From positions 1 to 53,414 of the forward strand of contig NZ_JANYGL010000122.1 in NCBI RefSeq assembly GCF_025362435.1: a stretch of DNA of 53,414 nucleotides, in the 5' to 3' direction. Below the pieces are notes generated by a model that saw nothing but the letters and a program-made list of their open reading frames with translations, did not search any database and was not told the origin of the DNA. Position 1 is the first letter of the stretch, and each line of letters starts with the position of its first letter. The position numbers and the translations under genes are program-made. Of this stretch, positions 47,665-53,414 are shown one piece after another. Origin of the DNA: Polymorphobacter sp. Lineage in GTDB: Bacteria; Pseudomonadota; Alphaproteobacteria; Sphingomonadales; Sphingomonadaceae.

Positions 47665-48689
47665 ACGACATGACCCGCATCACCGTCCCCAAGGACTGGG
47701 AGACCGATCAGGAAGTCCGCTGGTGCCCCGGGTGCGGCGACTATGCGATCCTTAAAGCCGTCCAGCGGACGATGCCCGAGATCGGGACGCCGCCGGAAAA
47801 GACGGTGTTCGTCTCCGGCATCGGCTGCTCGTCGCGCTTTCCCTATTACATGGAGACGTACGGCTTCCACACGATCCACGGGCGCGCGCCGGCGGTGGCG
47901 ACGGGGATCAAGCTGGCCAATCCCGAGCTCGACGTCTGGATCATCACTGGCGACGGCGACGGCCTCAGCATCGGCGGCAACCACATGCTCCACCTGCTGC
48001 GGCGCAACCTCGACTGCCAGGTTTTGCTGTTCAACAACGAGATCTACGGCCTGACGAAGGGGCAATATTCGCCGACCTCGCGGATCGGCACGCGTTCACC
48101 GTCGACGCCGTTCGGCTCGGTCGATCGTCCCGCGTCGCCGTGCGGTTTCGCGCTCGGCGCGGGCGCGCGCTTCATCGCCCGGACGATCGACACCGCGCAG
48201 AAGGCGATGCCCGAGATCCTCAAGCGCGCGCACGCGCACAAGGGGACGAGCTTCGTCGAGATCTTCCAGAACTGCATCGTCTACAACGACGCGGTGTTCG
48301 ACGCCTTCACCGACAAGAAGAACGCGCCGATGAACCAGTTGAACGTCGTCCACGGCCAGCCTTTGGTCTACGGCGCGGGGACCAAGGGCATCGGCTTCGA
48401 TCCGGCGACGATGACGCTGTCGGTCATCGATATCGTCGACGGCGACGTCTCGGGCGTCCTCGTCCACGACGAGTATAACCGCGTCCAAGCGCAGATGCTG
48501 ATCGACATGGAGTTCGGCCCGTTCCCGATTGCGCTCGGCGTCATCTGGTGCAGCCCGGCGCCGTCGTTCGAGGCGGCGGTCGTCGAGCAGAACAAGACCG
48601 CCAGCGCCGGCAAGCCGACCGACCTCAACGCACTGATCCGCAAGGGCCAGAGCTGGGAAATCGCTGCGAAGGACTTTCACACGGTTTGA
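47661..48689 (+). CDS. korB: 2-oxoglutarate:ferredoxin oxidoreductase, beta subunit
   Basis: This 342-residue subunit binds thiamine diphosphate and a [4Fe-4S] cluster. Cys22 and Cys25 (WCPGCGDY), GIGCSSRFPYYMETYG, and the TPP/Mg motif TGDGDGLSIGGNH ... LLFNNEIYGLTKGQYSPTS are present. It shares an operon with korA. The low-potential electrons it passes to ferredoxin could serve the 2-hydroxyacyl-CoA dehydratase pathway encoded elsewhere in the window, which is inference only. Confidence 0.92.
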   Translation: MNDMTRITVPKDWETDQEVRWCPGCGDYAILKAVQRTMPEIGTPPEKTVFVSGIGCSSRFPYYMETYGFHTIHGRAPAVATGIKLANPELDVWIITGDGDGLSIGGNHMLHLLRRNLDCQVLLFNNEIYGLTKGQYSPTSRIGTRSPSTPFGSVDRPASPCGFALGAGARFIARTIDTAQKAMPEILKRAHAHKGTSFVEIFQNCIVYNDAVFDAFTDKKNAPMNQLNVVHGQPLVYGAGTKGIGFDPATMTLSVIDIVDGDVSGVLVHDEYNRVQAQMLIDMEFGPFPIALGVIWCSPAPSFEAAVVEQNKTASAGKPTDLNALIRKGQSWEIAAKDFHTV

Positions 48690-48706
48690 ACCGGGAGCTG
48701 CCTGGG

Positions 48707-48732
48707 GGAACTTCCGGGGGTTTTGCGGCGTC
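48707..48732 (+). promoter_or_regulatory. Candidate ECF-type promoter of the sigma factor operon
   Basis: GGAAC (48707-48711) followed after 17 nt by CGTC (48729-48732) has the shape of an ECF sigma promoter (GGAAC/CGTC), 18 nt before the sigma gene. ECF genes often control themselves this way. Confidence 0.5.
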
Positions 48733-48750
48733 AACCGCGTAACTGCGGCA

Positions 48751-49320
48751 ATGCTGCAGATGATCGATGATCCCGCACTTCTGATGGCGCGTGTCGCCAC
48801 CGGCGACCGGCGAGCGTTCGAAACGTTGGTCGGCCGGCTCTACGGCCCGTGCCTGCGCATCGCGACGCGCGTCCTCAACGATCGCACCGAGGCCGAAGAT
48901 GCGCTCCAGGGCGCGCTGACCAAGATGTGGACCGAGGCGGCGCGTTTCGATCCGGCGCGCGGATCGGTCGACGGCTGGTTCCGCCGCATCCTCGTCAATC
49001 AGTGCCTCGACCGCCGCCGCCGCTTCAAGATCGTCGCGCCGATCGAGGCGGCGGCGACCGTCCCCAGCGACCTGCCGGACCCGTTCGAGGCAAGCGTCGC
49101 CAATGCCCGCGCCCGCCGCGTCGATGCCGCGATGGCCAGCCTCAATCCACGCCAGCGCGCCGCGATCACGCTATTTCACGGCGAAGGCGCAAGCATGGCC
49201 GAGATTGCGGTGACTCTCGAGACGACACCCAAGGCGGTCGAGGGATTATTGGCACGGTCACGTATAGAACTTGCTAGGTTGCTCGACAGCGACCGGCCCG
49301 AATCCCGGAACAAGCCATGA
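48751..49320 (+). CDS. ECF-type RNA polymerase sigma factor
   Basis: This 189-residue sigma-70 family factor has only regions 2 and 4. Region 2 covers about residues 10-85 (DRRAFETLVGRLYGPCLRIATRVLNDRTEAEDALQGALTKMW, then GWFRRILVNQCLDRRRR). Region 4 covers about 120-180 (LNPRQRAAITLFHGEGASMAEIAVTLETTPKAVEGLLARSR). It is followed by two genes overlapping by 4 nt, an anti-sigma candidate and a periplasmic heavy-metal sensor-like protein. This is a common sphingomonad arrangement for envelope or metal stress. Confidence 0.92.
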   Translation: MLQMIDDPALLMARVATGDRRAFETLVGRLYGPCLRIATRVLNDRTEAEDALQGALTKMWTEAARFDPARGSVDGWFRRILVNQCLDRRRRFKIVAPIEAAATVPSDLPDPFEASVANARARRVDAAMASLNPRQRAAITLFHGEGASMAEIAVTLETTPKAVEGLLARSRIELARLLDSDRPESRNKP

Positions 49321-49751
49321 CCGAGCCGACAGGATACTTCCACGACCGCGCCGCCGAGATCATCGCTGCTTATGGCGGTGACACCGCGCGCTGGCCCGAT
49401 GCCGAGCGCGCGACGGCGCTGGCGGTCATCGCCGGCAACCCGGCGTTAAAAGCGGCGCTTACCGAGGCCCGCAAGCTCGACGTTGATCTGACCAGCTGGG
49501 CGTGCCGTCCGGTTCGCAACGGCGACGCCCGGATGGCCGCGGCGGCGGCGATGCGCCAGCCGCGCTCGTTCATGCGCTGGGCCGCGGGCGGGAGCATCGC
49601 CGCTTCACTCGCTGCGGCGATCGTCCTGCTGACGCCGACTGAGATTACACCGTCGACGGCGGCACCACGTGTCACGGTTGCGACCTTGTCCGACGAAGCC
49701 GCGTTCGAGCAGGTCTTTACGCTCACTCCCGACGAGGAACACCTCCTATGA
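49317..49751 (+). CDS. Putative anti-sigma factor (single-pass membrane protein)
   Basis: This 144-residue protein has a cytoplasmic N-terminus (1-82) and one membrane helix (about 85-104, WAAGGSIAASLAAAIVLL). A short periplasmic tail ends AFEQVFTLTPDEEHLL. It lacks a zinc-binding HxxxCxxC motif (ZAS). The place directly after the sigma gene, overlapping by 4 nt, suggests it holds the sigma factor at the membrane. Assignment rests on topology and location, not sequence motifs. Confidence 0.6.
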   Translation: MTEPTGYFHDRAAEIIAAYGGDTARWPDAERATALAVIAGNPALKAALTEARKLDVDLTSWACRPVRNGDARMAAAAAMRQPRSFMRWAAGGSIAASLAAAIVLLTPTEITPSTAAPRVTVATLSDEAAFEQVFTLTPDEEHLL

Positions 49752-50248
49752 AACGCGCGCTTGTTGCCCTGCTTATGCTCGGGGCGACGGTCCCGGCGCT
49801 GGCGCAGATGCCGCCGCCGAGCGATGCGCCCGATACCTATGGCAGGCATTCGTCGTGGCGCGGGCCGCGCGGCCAGCCATTGTTCGGCGCGATGAGCGAC
49901 ACCGGACGGGCAACGATGCTGGCGGCGATGAAGAGCACCGACCCGCACATGGTCCACGCCGCGACCAAGGCAGCGCGCGACCGGATGCTTGCGGTGCTCG
50001 ACGCCGACCGGCTCGATCCGCTCGCCCTGAAACGCGCAATGGACGACGAGCGCGAGGCGGCAAGCGCCGCCAAGCTCAAGCAGCAGGGCGCACTTCTCGT
50101 CGCCTTCCAGCAACTCTCGCTCGCCGATCGTCGCGCTTTCGTGGCCGATGCGCGCGCGATGCGGTCGCGGATGGACAATCGGATGGCCGAGATGCGCAAG
50201 CGCGGCGGCGGCCCCGATGGCATGATGCCACCGCCGCCGATGGACTAA
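49748..50248 (+). CDS. Periplasmic heavy-metal sensor/Spy-CpxP-like protein
   Basis: This 166-residue protein has a signal peptide (1-19, ending VPALAQ) and a mostly helical mature part (about 45-150). It ends rich in Met, Pro and Gly (GGGPDGMMPPPPMD). Such helical proteins in ECF operons (CnrX, ZraP, CpxP-like) sense metals or misfolded proteins and modulate the anti-sigma factor. Met and His residues in the tail are potential copper or nickel ligands. It overlaps the preceding gene by 4 nt. It is convergent with the aminotransferase gene 3 nt away. Confidence 0.7.
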   Translation: MKRALVALLMLGATVPALAQMPPPSDAPDTYGRHSSWRGPRGQPLFGAMSDTGRATMLAAMKSTDPHMVHAATKAARDRMLAVLDADRLDPLALKRAMDDEREAASAAKLKQQGALLVAFQQLSLADRRAFVADARAMRSRMDNRMAEMRKRGGGPDGMMPPPPMD

Positions 50249-50251
50249 GCG

Positions 50252-51121
50252 TCAGGGCCGGTAGCCAGTCTGGCTGGCGATCCGCTCCCAGATCGCTGCA
50301 GCGAGTTTAACGGCGACCGAGCCGGGGGCATCCTTGCCGATTGCATGACCATCGATGCGGACGACCGGAAGCACCGGCACCGTCGTCGAGGTGATGAACG
50401 CCTCCGCCGCCCCGCGCGCTTCGTCGAGGCTGAATGGCCGTTCGAGCAGCGGCATCCCTGCAGCCAGCGCCGCCTCGATCACCGCCGCGCGCATGACCCC
50501 GGGCAGGATGCGCGGCGATATCGGGTGCGTGACGATCGTCCCGCCGGCATCAACGATCCACGTATTCGTCGATCCGCCCTCGGTGACGGCGCCGTCGTCG
50601 CGCACCAGCCACGCTTCGAACGCGCCAGCGTCGCGCGCCTCCTGCTTTGCCAGCACGTTCGCCAGCAGCCCGGTCGTCTTGATGTCGCAACGCGCCCAGC
50701 GCTGGTCGGCGACGCCGATCACCGCGACGCCCTTCGCCTGTTGCCCGACCCTCTGTGCGAAATCGAACGGGCGCACCGTCATCACCAGCGTCGGCCGCCG
50801 CGCGCTCGGGAAGCCGTGGTCGCGCTTCGCCGTCCCGCGCGACACCTGGATGTAGAGCAATGCCTCGGTCGCCCGGTTCGCCGCGATCAGCCGCCGCGCG
50901 ACGAGGTTTAGCGCGGCGTCGGCCATCGGCGCGGCGATGCTTAGCTCGCCGAGGTTGCGGCCGAGCCGCGCGAGGTGGAGCGGCCAGTCGAGCAGCCGGC
51001 CGTTGAGGATGGCACAGACCTCATAGACGCTGTCGGCGAACTGCAGCCCGCGGTCCTCGACCGGGACCGACGCCTCGGCGAGCGGGAGAATCTGGCCATC
51101 GACATAAGCGAGACGCGGCAT
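50252..51121 (-). CDS. Class IV PLP-dependent aminotransferase (D-amino acid aminotransferase-like)
   Basis: This 289-residue enzyme is of fold type IV: YVDGQILPLAEASVPVEDRGLQFADSVYE at the start, LLYIQVSRGTAKRDHGFP, PLP-lysine region RCDIKTTGLLANVLAKQEA (near 147), and EGGSTNTWIVD for the phosphate-binding turn. The length and RG(T/V)..RDH pattern favour D-amino acid transaminase over branched-chain transaminase or 4-amino-4-deoxychorismate lyase, but the three are hard to separate by eye. It is divergent from the photolyase gene across 58 bp. Confidence 0.85.
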   Translation of the reverse strand: MPRLAYVDGQILPLAEASVPVEDRGLQFADSVYEVCAILNGRLLDWPLHLARLGRNLGELSIAAPMADAALNLVARRLIAANRATEALLYIQVSRGTAKRDHGFPSARRPTLVMTVRPFDFAQRVGQQAKGVAVIGVADQRWARCDIKTTGLLANVLAKQEARDAGAFEAWLVRDDGAVTEGGSTNTWIVDAGGTIVTHPISPRILPGVMRAAVIEAALAAGMPLLERPFSLDEARGAAEAFITSTTVPVLPVVRIDGHAIGKDAPGSVAVKLAAAIWERIASQTGYRP

Positions 51122-51179
51122 TTGGCGCTTTCACGATTGCGGATCGTTCGGCGTAAACCGCGCCGGACAGGGAGACAAT

Positions 51180-52565
51180 ATGGCCGCACCGCAGATCGTC
51201 TGGTTCCGTAACGACCTTCGCCTGGCCGACCAGGCTGCGGTGCGCGCAGCCGCCGACGCCGGGCCGTTGATCGCGGTCTATGTCCTCGACGACGAGACGC
51301 CCGGCAAGTGGCGCGTCGGCGGGGCACAGCGCTGGTGGCTCCATTACAGCCTGACCGCGCTCGCTGCCGACCTCAAGAAGATGGGCGGCGCGCTGGTGCT
51401 GCGGCGCGGGCTGCCCGCGACCGAACTCGCGGCGGTGGCGAAAGCGAGCGGCGCGACCGCGGTCCACGCGCTCCACCATTACGAGCCGTGGGCGGTGGCG
51501 CAGGAGGCGGCGGTGGCGGAGGTGCTCGACCTGACGCTCCACGATGGGGCGTACCTCGTGCCGCCGGGGACGACGCGGTCGGGGTCGGGGGCGCAGTACC
51601 GGATCTTCACCCCGTTCTGGACCGCGCTCCAGCGGGCGATGCCGCCGGGCGATCCCGAGCCGGCGCCGATGATCCACTTTGCCGAGGCGCCGAAAAGCGA
51701 CGCCCTCGACGACTGGGAATTGCTGCCGACCAAGCCCGACTGGGCGGGCGGGTTCGACGTCTGGACCCCGGGTGAGGCGGGGGCGCACGCCGCGCTCGAC
51801 ACTTTCGCCGACGTCGCCGGCGAGTATGAGCACGGCCGCAACTACCCCGCCAAGCTGCTGACCTCGCGGCTGTCGCCGCACCTCCACCACGGCGAGATCA
51901 GCCCGGCGCAGGTCTGGGCGGCGATCGACGGCCGCGGGGAGGGACCTGTCAGCTATCGCCGCGAGATCGGCTGGCGCGACTTCGCGATGAACATCGTCCA
52001 GCAATACCCGCGGCTTGGCGACGAACCCAACCGCCCGCAGTTCGCCGAGTTTCCGTTTCGCGACGATCCCAACGGGCTGCGCGCATGGCAGCAAGGGCGG
52101 ACCGGCTACCCGATCGTCGACGCCGCGATGCGCCAGCTGTGGACGATCGGCTGGATGCACAACCGGATGCGGATGGTCACGGCGTCGTTCCTGACCAAGC
52201 ATCTGTTGGTCGACTGGCGCCACGGCGAGCGCTGGTTCTGGGACTGCCTCGTCGACGCCGACTATGGCAACAACAGCCTCGGCTGGCAGTGGGTCATGGG
52301 CTCCGGCGTCGACTCGTCGCCGTTCAACCGCATCTTCACCCCCGTCGGCCAGAGCGAGAAATTCGACGGCGGCGGCGCGTACATCCGCGAATGGGTGCCC
52401 GAATTGGCCAAGCTCCCCGACGACGCGATCCACGCCCCGTGGACCGCCGCGCCGATGGTGCTCAAGGCGGCAGGGGTCGAGCTCGGCAAGACCTACCCGC
52501 AGCCGATCGTCGACCATGGCGCGGCGCGCGCACGGGCGTTGGCGGCGTACGCGGAGACCAAGTGA
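51180..52565 (+). CDS. phrB: Deoxyribodipyrimidine photolyase (class I CPD photolyase)
   Basis: Photolyase repairs UV cyclobutane dimers using blue light and FAD. The 461-residue protein has the N-terminal antenna domain (IVWFRNDLRLADQAAVRAA) and the FAD domain, with NYPAKLLTSRLSPHLHHGEISP, RREIGWRDFAMNIV, GYPIVDAAMRQLWTIGWMHNRMRMVTASFLTKHLLVDWR, and NNSLGWQWVMGSGVDSSPF. This matches the CPD class I group. A sunlight-exposed phototroph would benefit from it. The stop overlaps the start of the next gene by 1 nt. Confidence 0.94.
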   Translation: MAAPQIVWFRNDLRLADQAAVRAAADAGPLIAVYVLDDETPGKWRVGGAQRWWLHYSLTALAADLKKMGGALVLRRGLPATELAAVAKASGATAVHALHHYEPWAVAQEAAVAEVLDLTLHDGAYLVPPGTTRSGSGAQYRIFTPFWTALQRAMPPGDPEPAPMIHFAEAPKSDALDDWELLPTKPDWAGGFDVWTPGEAGAHAALDTFADVAGEYEHGRNYPAKLLTSRLSPHLHHGEISPAQVWAAIDGRGEGPVSYRREIGWRDFAMNIVQQYPRLGDEPNRPQFAEFPFRDDPNGLRAWQQGRTGYPIVDAAMRQLWTIGWMHNRMRMVTASFLTKHLLVDWRHGERWFWDCLVDADYGNNSLGWQWVMGSGVDSSPFNRIFTPVGQSEKFDGGGAYIREWVPELAKLPDDAIHAPWTAAPMVLKAAGVELGKTYPQPIVDHGAARARALAAYAETK

Positions 52566-52981
52566 TGAGCGACGATCTCGACCGCTTCGTCGACGCCCAG
52601 CGCGACACCTATGCCGGGGCGCTCGCCGAGTTGAAGCGCGGGCGGAAGACGAGCCACTGGATGTGGTTCGTCTTCCCGCAGATCGCCGGGCTCGGGCATA
52701 GTTCGACTGCGCGGTTTTATGCGATCGCCTCGGTCGCGGAGGCGCGGGCGTATCTCGCCCATCCGCTTCTCGGCCCGCGGCTGCACGAGTGCCTCGCCGC
52801 GATTGCCGCGCTGCCGCCGACGACGGCGGAGGCGGTGTTCGGGGGCATCGATTCGATAAAGCTGCGATCGTCGCTGACGCTGTTCATCGCGGCGGGGGGA
52901 GGGGCCGACTTCGCCGCTGCGCTCGACCGCTGGTACGGCGGGCGGCCCGACGACGCGACGCTTGGCCTGCTCGGATCGTGA
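52565..52981 (+). CDS. DUF1810 family protein
   Basis: This 138-residue protein is a full-length DUF1810 member: DLDRFVDAQRDTYAGALAELKRGRKTSHWMWFVFPQIAGLGHSSTARFYAI, then ARAYLAHPLLGPRLHEC and FGGIDSIKLRSSLTLF. The function of this helical family is not established. The ATG at 52565 overlaps the photolyase stop (TGATG), so the two are cotranscribed. Confidence 0.9.
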   Translation: MSDDLDRFVDAQRDTYAGALAELKRGRKTSHWMWFVFPQIAGLGHSSTARFYAIASVAEARAYLAHPLLGPRLHECLAAIAALPPTTAEAVFGGIDSIKLRSSLTLFIAAGGGADFAAALDRWYGGRPDDATLGLLGS

Positions 52982-53030
52982 GGCGATCCCGGCTTTGCGC
53001 TCGGGGCGGGCGTAGTTAATAGCTCGCGCG

Positions 53031-53414
53031 ATGGACATGCCGACTTCCCCTGTTCGCGCCGCGCCGCGCGCTGGCCGAGGCACGCATCTGGTTGCAGCCG
53101 ACCGCCGCCTCGCGCTCGGCGGCGGGCTGCTCGGGCGTCTTGCCGTGCGCCGTGTCGAGGCGGTGCTGGCGCGGATCGACGCGGGGCTGGCGACGGGGTC
53201 GCTCGACGCGACCTTGCCCGATGGCCGTCGGGTGCTGCTCGGGGGCAGGGCACCTGGAGCCGCGGCGGCGATCACGCTGCGTAACTGGATGCCCGTCGTC
53301 CGGCTGATGCTGTCGGGGTCGGCGGGGTTCGCGCGCGCGCACTTCGACGGCGACTGGACCTCTCCCGACCCGGTCGCGATCTTCGAACTGTTCGTCGCCA
53401 ATCGCACCACGCTC
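53031..53414 (+). CDS. Cyclopropane-fatty-acyl-phospholipid synthase, N-terminal part (partial)
   Basis: The frame is open from ATG 53031 to the right edge, 128 residues. The segment LRNWMPVVRLMLSGSAGFARAHFDGDWTSPDPVAIFELFVANR matches the N-terminal domain of SAM-dependent cyclopropane fatty acid synthases (GFARAHFDGDWTSPD is typical). The catalytic methyltransferase domain lies beyond the window. It follows the DUF1810 gene by 49 nt. An ATG 6 nt downstream is an alternative start. Confidence 0.85.
   Translation, partial: MDMPTSPVRAAPRAGRGTHLVAADRRLALGGGLLGRLAVRRVEAVLARIDAGLATGSLDATLPDGRRVLLGGRAPGAAAAITLRNWMPVVRLMLSGSAGFARAHFDGDWTSPDPVAIFELFVANRTTL

Overview
The window is a high-GC chromosomal segment from an alphaproteobacterium. 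Gene content points to an aerobic anoxygenic phototroph of the Sphingomonadales, possibly Polymorphobacter- or Sandarakinorhabdus-like. The reasons are bacteriochlorophyll genes next to the PpaA/PpsR regulator pair, a large TonB-dependent receptor, MetZ, DPOR subunits, and dispersed GC-rich intergenic repeats of a type I associate with sphingomonads. The genus is inference. No transposase, integrase, phage gene, rRNA or CRISPR array was seen.

Layout. (1) 1-9386: part of a photosynthesis gene cluster. bchF-bchN-bchB are on the minus strand and run off the left edge. Divergent from them are ppaA-ppsR-bchG-(PucC-like)-bchP-tspO and a small membrane protein gene. The divergent promoter region carries two mirrored, degenerate PpsR boxes. 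(2) 9406-10044: a class I cytochrome c and tRNA-Gly(CCC). (3) 10227-25802: a GntR regulator divergent from an apparent 11-gene catabolic operon. The operon encodes a CocE-type hydrolase, a TonB receptor, a CapA-like metallophosphatase, a complete TRAP transporter, two 2-hydroxyacyl-CoA dehydratase-type proteins, two family III CoA-transferases (one a double-length fusion) and an alpha/beta hydrolase. It looks like an import and CoA-dependent dehydration pathway for an unknown hydroxy acid, and it is the most unusual system in the window. (4) 25848-29649: a convergent PaoABC-type molybdenum aldehyde dehydrogenase. (5) 29824-32408: two membrane glycosyltransferases. (6) 32412-37406: metZ behind a strongly structured leader, apaG, a LysR regulator, a Pit phosphate transporter with a candidate Pho box, and DoxX. 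(7) 37450-41712: parE, and divergent from it a porin with a consensus sigma-54 promoter plus a TorF-type porin. (8) 41696-53414: rppH, an esterase, a repeat-rich 574-bp intergenic region, a LprI-like protein, a histone deacetylase-like hydrolase, korAB, an ECF sigma operon, a class IV aminotransferase, photolyase, a DUF1810 protein and the start of a cyclopropane fatty acid synthase gene.

How the parts fit. PpsR (aerobic repressor) and PpaA (B12-binding antirepressor) are encoded with a 38-nt overlap and probably control pigment genes on both sides. The GntR regulator has two identical TTGT-N2-ACAA sites 60 bp apart in front of the catabolic operon. Nearly all genes in that operon overlap by 4 nt, so they are probably translationally coupled. 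KorAB could supply low-potential ferredoxin, which dehydratases of this type need, but no dehydratase activator (HgdC/HadI type) lies in the window. Coordinates and motifs were read by eye. Family assignments rest on recognised motifs and have not been confirmed by database search.
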